Below are positions 9,936-20,583 of a DNA stretch of 64,000 bases, one piece after another; the first letter of the stretch is position 1; the number at the start of each line of letters is the position of its first letter. Source of the stretch: Chondrus crispus (lineage: Eukaryota > Rhodophyta > Florideophyceae > Gigartinales > Gigartinaceae); NCBI RefSeq assembly GCF_000350225.1, contig NW_005178943.1, forward strand, positions 171,611-235,610, in the 5' to 3' direction. Made by a program: the position numbers and the translations under genes. The notes under the pieces are model-generated. The model did no database searches. It saw nothing but the letters and a program-made list of their open reading frames with translations, and had not been told where the DNA came from.

Positions 9936-10231
9936 TGTCGTGGCACTGTACAGCGAGGACAGCGCTAGCCCTAAGCGACTGGCAGTGTCCGCGGCGGTGC
10001 GCCGCCGGTCCCAAAATTACAAAGGGGAATTTTACCGGGTACTTAAATCAAGGGGAAATTAAAGGGACTACAAATCCGGGGGATACTGACGCACTGACGA
10101 GACAAGACCCCCGGTGGCTTTTGTGGCCTTTCGCTTCGCCTCGCTCGATCACCTCCATTCTGCTCCCTCCGCTGCGCACGTTCAGGGAAACCGAGCCTCA
10201 GCTTCCGCTCGAGACTAACATTCCTACCACA
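9936..10231 (+). repeat. Copia 3' LTR
   Basis: 296 bp, matching 2820-3116 apart from about two changes; followed by the target duplication CCATG at 10232-10236. Confidence 0.93.
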
Positions 10232-10236
10232 CCATG

Positions 10237-10613
10237 ATGTGCCGGGTGTGAATGCAGGGTCAACGAGCGATACACTACTCTACCACGTAAGCCACGTGTT
10301 TCACGGTTCCACGTCGTCAAGTAGAACACGTTGAAGACGTTTGTGCGCACGTGTACTTAGAGTAGTCGTGTACAGTACGTGTGCGGTGGCGTAAGTGATC
10401 ATGCCGCACTGTATGATGCACCGATCCACAGTGGCGCCATCAATCAACAATGCATCTTTAATACCCATTCCCGTTAACCAACCCGTCAAGACTCGCACCC
10501 CCGTCGCCTTCCTTCTTACTCACCCCCACACCCATCCCCCACCCCCGCTTCCCCGACCTACCGTGTCGATGACCCCTTCACCAACCCCCTGACCACCCGC
10601 CCCCCCCCTCGCC
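10237..10613. promoter_or_regulatory. NUS1-side half of the former TAF11/NUS1 divergent promoter
   Basis: Without the copia insertion, TAF11 and NUS1 would be divergent genes about 470 bp apart. This part holds several CACGTG-type elements (near 10291 and 10346) and a pyrimidine-rich leader before the NUS1 ATG. Function is inferred from position. Confidence 0.45.
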
Positions 10614-11302
10614 ATGGCCGCAACCCCCGTTTGGCGCCTCCGCGAGCACGCCCACCTACTCTTCTTCCGCCTCTTCTTCCGCCTCTTCTACCTCCTCCTG
10701 CGCCTGTACCACCATGTCTCCGCCCTCATCTGCTTCCCCTTCCCCTTCCCGAGCCCGACCCGCACCCCCGCCTCCTTCCCCCACCACGTCGCTCTCTCCG
10801 GCGCGCTAGCCGCCGACCCCGCCAAACTCGCTGCCCTCATCACCCTGGCCGCGCGCGGCGGCGCGCGCCACGTCTCGGTCCACGACCCGTGGACCCCGCT
10901 CGACCCGGACACCCTGGCCGCCCACCTGCTTCGCGCGGGCCACCCCGCCTTTTCCGTGCGCCAGATCCTTCCCGACGCCGCCGCCGCCTCCGTCTCCCCA
11001 CACCCCCGCTGCCCGTCGGACTCCGACCCGCCCGTCCGCGTCACCGTCTTGCACGCCGGCACCGGGCTGGCGGCCCTCGTCTNNNNNNNNNNNNNNNNNN
11101 NNNNNNNNNNNNNNNNNNNNNNNNNNNNNNNNNNNNNNNNNNNNNNNNNNNNNNNNNNNNNNNNNNNNNNNNCTTTCCGGTGTGGCAGCTCAGGCTAACG
11201 CAGCTCCGCTTTTTCCACGAGACCGTTGCCGCGGTGGACGCCCGCAACTTTCTAGGCATAGTCGCCGACGCAGCCAAGGCCCCAAAGCGCTTTGGACGGT
11301 GA
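10614..11302 (+). CDS. NUS1: NUS1/NgBR-like subunit of cis-prenyltransferase (dehydrodolichyl diphosphate synthase complex), interrupted by an assembly gap
   Basis: The start is MAATPVWRLREHAH at 10614. An N-terminal hydrophobic stretch (about 15-45, LLFFRLFFRLFYLLLRLY) fits the ER membrane anchor of NUS1. Then HVALSGALAADPAKLAALI and ARHVSVHDPWTPLD match the NUS1 core (HVAL ... lSlYDp.G). After the gap, FPVWQLRLTQLRFF and the very end PKRFGR match the family's conserved C terminus (P-W..RLTE, and the terminal RxG motif needed for catalysis in NgBR/Nus1). With its catalytic partner the complex makes dolichol for N-glycosylation. The frame before and after the 90 N differs, so the gap length is a placeholder, not a frameshift. 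Convergent with GRWD1. Confidence 0.8.
11083..11172. other. Assembly gap (90 N)
   Basis: A run of N inside the NUS1 gene, in very GC-rich sequence (about 75 percent on its left side). The missing length is unknown. Confidence 1.
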
Positions 11303-11520
11303 CTGATGGGTTTCGGTGTAAAGCTATTTTTGATATCGGCTTGTTTATTCTTACTTGAGCTGTGCAGATCTGTGGCAGAGGGCGGGGGCAGGGGATAAAG
11401 GAGAGGGGATAAAGGGGAGGGGGTAGTGCTTAGATAATCGGTACTCGCAAAGCATGTAAGGAGATAGTGTTAGCGAGCAAGTGGGGTTTGCGATATGGCG
11501 GGCCGCAATTTCTTTGACAG

Positions 11521-13176
11521 TTAGGTCGGCAGCGTGATATTCGATGGCTGAAACATGTTTAACCCGTCTTGAGCCGTGCTCACAATGAGCGAAGGACACG
11601 CCGGATGCCATTGCGCATCCTTGACATTGGTCTGACCCATATGGATAAAGAGAAGTTGGGGCGGAAAGTCTTCTGCTCCTGTCAGGACAACCCCTTCGCG
11701 CAACTCCTCCTCTGCATCCCGCTCAACAGCAAGATCCCATATCGACACGCTCCCGTCCTCCGAGCTCGCACAGAGCATGGAAGAATCCTTGGGATGCCAC
11801 TGTATCGACGTAATCGCCTTTTGGTGATGTACAAATTCAGCCGCCGGCTTGGCAGACTCGTTATTGCCGTCTTTGTCCAGTGTTCGCAGATCCCACACAC
11901 GAATGGACCCGTCGTCGCCGCCGCTGACGACGAGATGAGTCTCGTTGCGGTTCCAAGAAATCACATTGACATCCGTGCTGTGCGCCATGCTCACGCTGAG
12001 AGCAGGCTTCCTGTACTCCCTCACATCCCAGAATTTGATTGACTTATCCGCGCTACAGCTTGCGAACACATTAGGCTCGTTCGGTGACCATTGGATATCC
12101 TCAACAGAGTCTGTATGGCCGCGGAAGCGATTCGGGGAAGTCGTCCAGGCCGCGCCTTCCACGGAGGAAGGCTCCGTCAGGTAAATCGTGCCGTTGACTG
12201 CTCCAGATAGCAAGCGCCCTAGAGCTGCTCGGCTCCAGTCCAAACTGTACCCCTCCGCTCGATGCCCATTGAACGCGAAAAACGGCTTGGTAGCGGACGG
12301 CGCCGTGGTGTTCGGCATGCCCATGCGTCGCTTGCTGTCCAAGTTTAACTTGTTAAGGGCGGGCTCCACATCCACTAGCGATACGCGCCCGGACTCAGAC
12401 CACGTGGCGACAATATTCGCACGCTGGGGCATGGCGCGGACGCGATTCAGTGTAGAATCCATGCGGATATCAAAGCTCTGCAAGATGGCGTTCTTATCCG
12501 GACTCGCTCTTGGCATGCCATCTTCGTCCTCTTCCTCATCTTCTTCGTCCGAGGACTCGCTATCCGAGTCGTGCTCCCTCGTTGTCTTAATCCCCTTGCC
12601 CTTGCGACCCCGCGTGCGATGCATATTACTCATCTTCACGCACACGAGCTTATTCTTATTCGCATGTTCTGCCTGCGTTCCCATAACTAAAGTAACGCTC
12701 ATCGGGTACGTATCCATCACTGCCGGCTCCATGTTGCTATACATGCCCCCTCCATCCATACACACAAAGTCAAACGAGAGTGCTGGCCATTCCACCATAC
12801 ACTTATGAAACACATCATACGCACTTTCGTCACACACAAGCTTTTCCCCATCCGCCACACGGTCCTTCCCTGGGCGGAACACGACGGCATCGTTCGCCAC
12901 CATCGGGTCTACTATCGGCGGGGCGGAGTCATCGACAGCGGACTTGTTCTCGTCGTCAAACTCATCTCCATACGGGTCTTCGAACACCAGCTCTGTGTCG
13001 AGCTCCTCGCGTGCGTCGACGGCGTCGCGCTCCGCGCGACGCTTCCCCGTTGAGGGCGACGTGGATAGAGCATCCGCGGACGACGCCGCTGCGGCAGCAG
13101 CCGCACGTAGCGCAGCACGCGGGGGGCCAGGCTTGCCACGCCGTTTTCCGTGCTTTCCTTTTGGGACGGGAGCCAT
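11521..13176 (-). CDS. GRWD1: GRWD1/RRB1-like WD40 ribosome-biogenesis chaperone
   Basis: 551 aa, single exon, starting MAPVPKGKHGKRRGKPG at 13176 and ending TAA at 11521. The N-terminal part has the family marks LVFEDPYGDEFDDEN and VEWPALSFDFV (yeast Rrb1 and human GRWD1 carry EDPYGDEFE and EWPCLSFD). An acidic run follows (SESSDEEDEEEDEDG, about 200-220). Then WD repeats from about 235 to 545: VATWSESGRVSLVDVEP, FRGHTDSVEDIQWSPNEPNV, KFWDVREY, SGGDDGSIRVWDLRT, ASSEDGSVSIWDL. In yeast Rrb1 binds ribosomal protein uL3 (RPL3) and delivers it to nascent 60S subunits in the nucleus. Convergent with NUS1, ~220 bp apart. Confidence 0.92.
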   Translation of the reverse strand: MAPVPKGKHGKRRGKPGPPRAALRAAAAAAASSADALSTSPSTGKRRAERDAVDAREELDTELVFEDPYGDEFDDENKSAVDDSAPPIVDPMVANDAVVFRPGKDRVADGEKLVCDESAYDVFHKCMVEWPALSFDFVCMDGGGMYSNMEPAVMDTYPMSVTLVMGTQAEHANKNKLVCVKMSNMHRTRGRKGKGIKTTREHDSDSESSDEEDEEEDEDGMPRASPDKNAILQSFDIRMDSTLNRVRAMPQRANIVATWSESGRVSLVDVEPALNKLNLDSKRRMGMPNTTAPSATKPFFAFNGHRAEGYSLDWSRAALGRLLSGAVNGTIYLTEPSSVEGAAWTTSPNRFRGHTDSVEDIQWSPNEPNVFASCSADKSIKFWDVREYRKPALSVSMAHSTDVNVISWNRNETHLVVSGGDDGSIRVWDLRTLDKDGNNESAKPAAEFVHHQKAITSIQWHPKDSSMLCASSEDGSVSIWDLAVERDAEEELREGVVLTGAEDFPPQLLFIHMGQTNVKDAQWHPACPSLIVSTAQDGLNMFQPSNITLPT

Positions 13177-13543
13177 CGAAGGTCGGAGGGATGGGCAATA
13201 GGCCTGGATGCAGTTGTCACCTTTGTGAAGTCTGGGAGTAATCGTCTCCGAAAAGCGTCTTAAGATCGATTCGTACCAAAGCGGGCGAAGTGGTGATTTA
13301 CAGAATATTTTTGCAATCTACGCCGCCGCCGACGCTAGGAAATTGTGGACCTCGTCGACACACTTTGCACAGCAATGCACACTGTACAGCACCGTCATGA
13401 GCACTAATTAAACATCTCCACCGGGCGATCCAAACTAACTCTGCAAACATCTTCATGCCTTCATGCCATGGTTAACAGTTTAAGTTCTTCATCTATAGCA
13501 ACTCTAACATACGAGTTAATGCTCTCTTGCAGATCACATCCCC
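13177..13543. other. Intergenic space upstream of GRWD1
   Basis: About 370 bp with no supported gene; it should contain the GRWD1 promoter and the 3' UTR of the FKBP-like gene. Confidence 0.4.
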
Positions 13544-14304
13544 TTAGTGCTTAGAAATCCTTACCATCTGCAGCGAATAGTAAGTAGGATGCCCTTTCCC
13601 CACACCCCCGGGCGCCGGTGGGTGATCCCCTGGCTTGTACGTCACCTTAAATCGACGATGTCCTCCCTGCTTCATACCTATCAACGCGTCTTGAAACCTA
13701 CGGCTTATTGATGGCGAGCCGTAGGGAAATCTATCAACCACCAGACCATTCACATTCGCTTGTGTGCAAGGTTAGACAGCACAGTGCATGTGCAAATGCT
13801 TGGAGTTCAAAACAGAAAGCCGTCTGTGTATACGTACGTCATAATCTTTCCCAAAGCAACTAGCACCCCGCCTGTGTCGAGATAACCGCTCGAGGTCACT
13901 GTGTATTCCACCGTAACGACATCGCCGCGCGCCACGGGAGAGCCTGCGCCAGAGCGAATTTCAACAAGCCCGGAGCTCATGAAGTTGTTGAACGGGAGGG
14001 AAGAGGTCTGCGCTATCCGGGAAAGTGATAGAAGAGAATCTTGCTGATGCATCCCTTTGTCTCTTGCCTTGCTTTGGCGCAATGGATTGGCCCTTCGTTC
14101 GGCGTCGCTGCTTTTAAAGATTCGCCGCTGGAAAAGTAGGTGCAATGGGGCATCTCTAAAGAGTGTAAGAATGACTGGGACAAGATTCGTCTGGCACCTC
14201 AAGAGTAGCGGCCATGCGCAGATGCGCAATTTGTGCAATTGCATGCCAGGAAACAGGTGCAGGTGTCCCAGCTGCCTCGCAAGAGGTCTTGCAGGTATAC
14301 TCAA
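13544..14304 (-). CDS. FKBP-type peptidyl-prolyl isomerase-like gene, at least two exons
   Basis: Two open stretches on the minus strand together look like one FKBP. The upstream one (about 13810-14304) ends with SSGLVEIRSGAGSPVARGDVVTVEY, the first beta strands of an FKBP. The downstream one (13544-13753) reads RRFQDALIGMKQGGHRRFKV and stops at TAA 13544-13546, the FKBP pattern of F-x-x-ALxGMKxGGxRR. A short intron of roughly 60-100 bp must lie between about 13755 and 13860. A GTACGT donor near 13835-13840 and an acceptor CACACAAG near 13762 are candidates, but their phases do not fit together cleanly, so the exon ends are unsettled. The N terminus is also uncertain; MHQQDSLLSLSRIAQ (about 14054) is one possible start. 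Active-site aromatics are not evident, so it may be a non-catalytic plastid-type FKBP. Confidence 0.55.
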
Positions 14305-17300
14305 AACGGTGTGAACCCATGAACATGTTAAAATTGTCGTTGATTCACTTGGACAGCTCTCCCAAAAATCGGTATGCGCTTTCCGTAGACATATTTCATG
14401 TGAGGAATGCCGCGATGCCTATGCGCGATGCATGTGACAGTCCAATCGGTACAAGCGGAATAGTTGCGTTGACGATCAGGGAGATACTTTGTAGCGACAG
14501 CCCTGAAAAGCCTGAAATTCACCTTGTCGACAATAGAGTGTCGAGATGTGTATCTGCGCTGCTCAGTTGTGCATGCATCATAAAACAGGCAAAAATTTCC
14601 ATCTTGTCCCATTCAGCCCTTCACGACTCTAGAGATAGCTTCCGATTAAAGCTCGTATGAGGCAATCTTGTACGTCTGTCGAGTAAGCGCTTATCTTGCT
14701 TTAGGCCTGACAGTGGTTTAGATACAGCAAAGGGTTTTCCATGAAATTTACCCATAAGTGTACTGTATCTCTGCAGCACGGCGACATGTTCCTTACAATT
14801 CTGCGTACCTTAACTGTTCATCAGTTTGGGTCAATTATATAGAAAGAACAATGTTGAGGAGCAGAGGGTCAAAGAGTGGTGAGTACAGCTGGGGGCTACC
14901 GGGCCGACACGCATATGCAGGTGCCCCGGCTCATGCAAGGAAGGGTATGTTTAAGAGGTCGTAAGTATAGCCAAGTGCACTGGCAGTGGCAGTTGCAAGT
15001 ATCGGTGCAGTTCTGACGAGAAACACAAGCGGATGGTACAAAAAGCAGCGCACCTTGCAAAGGTAAAGCAAAAAAAATGTAGACTCAGGATTGTCCAAGA
15101 TTGCCCCACTCTGTCATACAGATTGTTGAGGTAAAAGCAAATTTCTTCTGGAACACACTGCGGTCCGTAAAGCTTTACATATTAACACGTGCCAGCTAAA
15201 AAAAGACATGCCTCAACTCTTATCTGAGTATCATATGCTTCTCATACAGTATCCGGTTTTTGCCCTTCAACCTTCCGGGGCTGTACATTTGCCTTCCGAA
15301 TCATACCATGCCCTACAATTTTCAACTAGAATTTCAATGAGAGTAGTGAGCTGTATGTGACTTTCGCCTAAAGTCTTGGGCAGAGCCTTTGCACTCGTTG
15401 TACGACTTCATCTGTCCATGAATGGAACGGGTAAATAAGGCAGGCAGGACGTGGGACGTGGCTCAAATCCATCCGTGTGGAAGAATTGAACACGACTTGG
15501 CCTCCATGAGCTAGGAAAAGTACATTCATAGGAACAGTATCGCGTTTCGGGGAGATGTTCTGCTTTTTGGAGTCAAGAGGCTCCACACACTCTGCAGGAC
15601 GTGATCTGTGAATCGAAGGTTGCATAATGATGTGCCTTCGGAAGAACGGAGAGCAGCCTAAAAATAACAAAAACTGAATTCAAGGTTTTTGAATTCCAGC
15701 TTTACATCAGTCTCGTGTTCCGTTTTCCAGCTTGGCCGTCATGGTAGGAAACAATTGGCGGTTGGAGGGCAAAATGAATTCTTGTTACTTGCACTCGTAG
15801 CCGTGTAGAGGCGCGACCAATGGAGAGCTAACTACATACGTCGAGTCGATTGCGCCTTTTTCTGCAGTTGGAGAGAAAATGAGTAGAAACAAAACGACCG
15901 CCGTGGGCAATAAGGAAAGCGCTAGGGTGTACGGATTTGTGAAGCGAGGGGATTTGAATTTCAGCGTAATAGCTTTTGCAAACCAATGCTATAGTGTTGA
16001 CATGGGACGGCTCTCGGCAAGGGTTATCTTTCCAGGCATGGCAGCGTCGTTGTGTCAAATGCCACGACATGTACAGTATTGCTTGTTTGCTCATGCATAT
16101 ATGAAAGCAAGACTATAGTATTCGCAGTGTACGATATAAAAGCCATAGTCATGTTGTTTCGACAGTTCACGATAGACAGAAGCATTTTTCGGTCATCTCC
16201 GGTAAACTACAGAAGGTAGTAAGCAGAACCAGATTAGGCGTAAATGTGCGGGCATCTGTCGCTGGCAGTGGCACACGAGTTACGACGAAAAGAAAATCAC
16301 AAGTTATTGTTATTTTTCTTTTATTGTATTGGTGACTGGGGAGGGGAGTGTTTGTGTTTCTGGTGAAACTGCGGTCATCTCCCGCTTCCTCTCTCGCTTT
16401 TCGGCATGATATTTGTCGGTAATGGGTTCCAGTGCGATGTGGAAATACAGTCATTCTATGGGGGCTTTATGTATAAGCGCACCTTTTTAATTCATTTTAA
16501 TTGTAATTTCAGGCAGGCTGAGATGAGGTGAAACCCGTTAAGCAGGTTGATAGAGTGCTGTGGCGGGAACGCTTTTGACCCTCTCATGCTTGCATGTGGC
16601 TCAAATACTGTATGATAGCAAATGCCAAAGCAATGCGTTCTATGGGAAGATCACCCTGAGGGTGTCTTAACATGCCCCGTTTTTCTGCAGTTTGCTTTGC
16701 TTTGCCCAGAGAGGTGATTTGGCGTGCTATGATTGGCTCTTACGTTTTAATTTTGAGTTTAAGAAAAGCAAGGGCTTACGAAACATACGGTACCCCCTGG
16801 GTACTGTATTTGTTAAGAATTTAAAAGTATTCCTGGCAAAACCGGGCAAGGCAAACAAAAACCAGCCTGTTGAGACACACCCTGAGGGTGTCAAAGTACC
16901 CGTCAAAGTCAAGGACTCTGCTGCCTGCACGGAGATGGGGAGCCTGTTGAAAGGCATTGTTTCCCCAAATCAGAACAGGGCTATTGCAATTGGATAGCCA
17001 CAGTTGCAGCGCCACGTCCATCTATACAGCAATGTATGCACATCGCTGTCTGCTCGCCGAAGCAAAGTTGCAGTACAGTACTCGTGAGCTTCCGACCACG
17101 TGTACAGATAAGCGAGGTGTAGCTCTGGTGTCCCCGGAACATAATAACTATGTTGCGACTCGAGTATATATTTGACCTTCTCCGAGAGCACGGATGTTCA
17201 AGTGGGAAGAGAAGGGGAAGGGCAAAGCGCACGTGCGGAGGAGTACCCTCCGAAGGGTAGGATTGGAACAAAATGGGATTGTATCATTTGCAACTCATGA

Positions 17301-18400
17301 GCTCGAAAAGGATGGCGGACAGAAAGTACCCGTGTGCATGGACCAGTATTTGTAAGGCCCGTCTGACAGCTATACAAGAACGATAGGGTGCGAAATTCCT
17401 GGCAGAGGTGACAGATTTCGCAGGGACAAGAAGGGAGCTGGTGTTCTTTTCCAGAGCCGAGAATGGCTGTAAGCTTGGCCCACACGTCATGAAGAGCGTC
17501 ACACAAAAAGTATTATATAACATGGCCATTGGGGGGTGTGCCAGCGTCGGCGCTGGGCTTGGGCAGAAGCCCCAACGCCCAGTATGGAGTGCTAGCACAA
17601 CCATGGGGGTGACGCGCGCAAGGCGGAAGACAGGCCCTTGAGTTGGCGGCACCGGGCGTGCGGACGGGCACAGTGCGAAGGGGTATTGGCGGGGAGCGGA
17701 GCCTCTGACGTCAAGAAGAGGGCTCGAAAAGGGTTTTTGCCACGGGCGGAAACAAGACGGGGGCGCTGCCCACATGGTACGGCGTGAGTGGAGGGATATC
17801 TAGCTAGCTGCTGGGGAGCGGGCAGCAGGCGGCGTCAGCTAGGCACATCCCGCGCCAGCAAGGGCTCCTTTTCTCGCACCTTTGTCGCAAATGGGGCGCA
17901 TATGGACTGCAAGGGACTGCAAGAGGACTGGCAGGTCACGCTCTTCAGTGCTGTACTCCCTCGCGCGACCGGCGTCACGCAGCCTTCGAGGTTGTAAGAC
18001 ATGTGTACGTGTACAGAATAAGTTGCTGACGCTGTATAGAGACACAGTTGCTATATGACTTTACCCTTGGTACTGTATGTGTGCATGTTATAGGAAAAGC
18101 AGAAATTCGAATAAATTGAGGACTTCACGTGTACACGTATACACGGGTCAAGGAGCCTGTCGACGTCTCGTCGAAAGGCTGTCAAGAATACTCGACCCTA
18201 CCTGTACTCTAGTCTAGCTGGCGCTTCGGCGCAGTACCCTTGGGTACAGTACCACAGTAGGTTCTTGCTTCAATCGCAAGTCTCCTTCGCATGTGAAAAC
18301 GACACGACTGTACTAAGGGTAATTTACTACAGCCAGTTGTGACGTAGCGGGCTCGAGAGGCGTTCTTCCACAGCTGCGCTTAATGTAGCAGAGCGGCACC
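14305..18400. other. Long gene-poor interval
   Basis: About 4 kb between the FKBP-like gene and the kinase. Short ORFs on both strands have no recognisable domains and look like chance. It contains A/T-rich tracts, the near-palindrome CACCCTGAGGGTG twice (near 16650 and 16880), and several TGTACAC/GTACAGTAC palindromic words. No transposase or tRNA seen. Confidence 0.4.
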
Positions 18401-18675
18401 CTTGATGCTTGGTCCTTGGGAAAATGGCACTGCAATCACTAACAAGCATTCCCGGAAGCAGTGCGTCCCATTGCTGTAAACCGCGTGACCAGATCCATCC
18501 ACGCCGCCTCCGAAAAATAACCCCAAAAACAACACTCCTCACCAGAGGGCGTCACGTCCTACTCCCACCCGTCGCTTGCACAACGACCGCACACCCCGTG
18601 CGGAGCCCATTGCTGTATTCGCTCTCCCGCAAACATAAATATGTAAAGCAGTATATACAATCCCCCTCCCAAAAC

Positions 18676-19893
18676 ATGTTCCGGCCTGCCCCGTCGACGA
18701 CCTCTATCGCGCCAACCGCAACAGCCCCCCTCCCCACTCCCCCTCGCCTTCCCCCTTCCCCTTCTACTCCCCCCCAGATGTCCCCCCTCCTCGCCGCAAC
18801 TCTCTCCTCCCCCGGCGTCCGCGCCTCCAGCGTCCGCGTCAGCCAGAACGCCCTCGGCCGCGGCTCCTTCGGCTCGGTCTTCCGCGGCACCTACGATGGC
18901 TGTCCGGTCGCCGTCAAAGTCTGCACCCTACCCCCCACCTCCCCTTCGTCCCGAACGCGCCCCGCTGCCGTCCACTTCCGCCGCGAAACCGCCCGCTTCC
19001 AGTGCTTGCGCCACCCCTGCATCGTCCAGTTCTTCGGCGTCGTTTCCGACGGCCCACGCCTTCAACTCATGACTGAGCTCATGGAAGGAGGCTCGCTGTT
19101 TTCCGCCCTCTCCTACCTCAAACAAGCCGGCTTCAGAGCCCTTCCGCCACAGGACTGCCTCCGACTCTCCCGCCAAGTCACAAACGGACTCGCCTATTTG
19201 CACGCCTCTGCTTTCTCCTTCGGTGACCTCAAGACCCTCAACATCCTCCTCTCTGCAACTCCGAACCTTCACACTGGCCGCTTCCCGACAAATGTGCGCG
19301 CCAAACTCTGCGACTTTGGCCTCTCCCGTAACCTCAAGCACCTGGTCGATCCGTGTGACGTCGCTTCCAACCCCAACGCAACCCAAATTCCAGCCCAGCA
19401 TGGGCCGGCGGGCACTTTTGCCTACCTAGCCCCAGAGGCATTTGCGGGCCTACCCACAGACGATCCTGACGCGCCCAAGCGCGCCGACATATACGCCCTC
19501 GGTATCGTCTTGTGGGAGCTCGCCACGCTCCAGACTCCATGGCCGGGCCTCAGAGCCCTGCAGCTCATCAGACTTGTCGGGAGGGAAGGGAGACGCCCGG
19601 AGTGGCCAGAAAATGTCTCACATTTATCGCAGGGGTACATTGATTTGGTCGAAAGGTGCTGGCACCAGGACCCGGCCCTGCGGCCAAGCGCGGAGCAAGT
19701 TGCGAGTGAGCTAGAGGCCATGTATTGTGCCTTTGGAGATACGTCTGAGTCAGGACTAGACCTTTGTACTCATATGGAAGACGGAGAATCGTCAGACATG
19801 CTCCCCCGAGCCAGGAATGACTCATTGCTGGGGACTGAAGCAGGACTCAGTGTGGATAGTGACAGTGATGTGGTGCGTGTGGATGACGATTAA
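18676..19893 (+). CDS. TKL-type protein kinase
   Basis: Start chosen at MFRPAPSTTSIAPT (18676), because the upstream 89 codons of the open frame look non-coding and a TATA-like AGTATATACA lies at about 18649. MSPLLAATLSS at 18778 is an alternative start that fits that TATA box better. Kinase domain: glycine loop LGRGSFGSVFRG, lysine in VAVKVC, catalytic loop FGDLKTLNILL, CDFGLSR, and an APE segment TFAYLAPEAF. The HRD motif has become FGD, with the catalytic Asp, Lys and Asn kept, so activity is plausible. The RxW end block (WPENVSHL ... RPSAEQV) fits tyrosine-kinase-like or Raf/MAP3K-like kinases. A low-complexity Pro/Thr/Ser leader precedes the domain. The acidic tail ends VRVDDD then TAA, after which the frame stays open (next entry). 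Confidence 0.8.
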   Translation: MFRPAPSTTSIAPTATAPLPTPPRLPPSPSTPPQMSPLLAATLSSPGVRASSVRVSQNALGRGSFGSVFRGTYDGCPVAVKVCTLPPTSPSSRTRPAAVHFRRETARFQCLRHPCIVQFFGVVSDGPRLQLMTELMEGGSLFSALSYLKQAGFRALPPQDCLRLSRQVTNGLAYLHASAFSFGDLKTLNILLSATPNLHTGRFPTNVRAKLCDFGLSRNLKHLVDPCDVASNPNATQIPAQHGPAGTFAYLAPEAFAGLPTDDPDAPKRADIYALGIVLWELATLQTPWPGLRALQLIRLVGREGRRPEWPENVSHLSQGYIDLVERCWHQDPALRPSAEQVASELEAMYCAFGDTSESGLDLCTHMEDGESSDMLPRARNDSLLGTEAGLSVDSDSDVVRVDDD

Positions 19894-20583
19894 GATGAAG
19901 ATGAGAGCGAAAGAAAGTGGAGTTCGTCGGTGTATCCAGATTCGGAATTCATGAGCAGGACTGTGACAAGCACGATTACCGGTACGAATACCAGGTCGTA
20001 TCCTTCATCGATTGAGTCTTCGCTCTCATTAGAGGACATTCCGGACCCAGACCGCGCATTCACAAAAGTGGAATCCATGATGCTCCCTCCCGATTTCGTA
20101 ATTAATGAGCACGGGACGTTGCGGCAGAATGCGACTACAGAGGCAACGTGGACTGAAGCAGATGCGGTGAAGACGCAAAACGTCGTCCGACAACCATTGC
20201 CACAGAAAAAACCGCTCCGCAGGCCGTCGCAGAGGGCTCCGTCTCAGCACCGGCTAGAACAAATCAAAGCACAGCGACAGTACTCAGTCCCCGCATACCT
20301 GCAAGAGGATGACGTAGAACAAGAGCTTGCCGAACTGGCCGTCTCTGATGACAAATGGCAAGAGGGGTTGCTAACCACAAGCACGATCGGGTTTTCGGAC
20401 GATCGTGCACATGGGCCTTCCAAGAACGCCCCGGCGATGACTATCGTCCGGACGTACTCGGTGCCTGCTGGTCTTACGAGCAGCGGGGACTTGGACAAAA
20501 TGATCGAGATGCTGGACCTGGATGCCTTCCCTGATATCAGCAGCGTGGGAGTAAGCATGGATACTCGGCCTCATTTTCGGTAG
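19894..20583 (+). CDS. In-frame continuation after the kinase stop: disordered, 229 codons
   Basis: The frame of the kinase remains open for 229 codons after the TAA, to a TAG at 20581-20583. The acidic run continues across the stop (DDD, stop, DEDESERK), suggesting this was or is the kinase C terminus. It could instead be a separate ORF from ATG 19951 (MSRTVTSTITGTN). It holds two copies of a motif R-x-YSVPA-x-L (RQYSVPAYL near 20278 and RTYSVPAGL near 20452), possible phosphorylation or docking sites, plus a basic patch (QKKPLRRPSQRAP). No known domain. Confidence 0.5.
   Translation, partial: DEDESERKWSSSVYPDSEFMSRTVTSTITGTNTRSYPSSIESSLSLEDIPDPDRAFTKVESMMLPPDFVINEHGTLRQNATTEATWTEADAVKTQNVVRQPLPQKKPLRRPSQRAPSQHRLEQIKAQRQYSVPAYLQEDDVEQELAELAVSDDKWQEGLLTTSTIGFSDDRAHGPSKNAPAMTIVRTYSVPAGLTSSGDLDKMIEMLDLDAFPDISSVGVSMDTRPHFR

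Larger units (their letters stand above)
2820..10231 (+). mobile_element. Ty1/copia LTR retrotransposon, young and whole-looking
   Basis: The element is 7.4 kb, bounded by TG...CA LTRs of 297 and 296 bp and flanked by the 5-bp target duplication CCATG (2815-2819 and 10232-10236). It carries gag, pol in the copia order integrase-RT-RNase H, and an extra antisense ORF between pol and the 3' LTR. The two LTRs differ at only about two positions, so insertion is recent. The coding parts look whole. It landed in the interval between the divergent genes TAF11 and NUS1. Confidence 0.93.

Noticed and set aside
9351-10014. Long minus-strand ORFs crossing the copia 3' LTR
   Set aside because: They run through LTR sequence, overlap each other in different frames and have no protein-like blocks.
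12188-13241. Plus-strand ORFs opposite GRWD1
   Set aside because: Shadows of the conserved WD40 gene.
16640-16900. Repeated CACCCTGAGGGTG near-palindromes as an operator pair
   Set aside because: Only two copies and no adjacent gene; could be chance or repeat debris.
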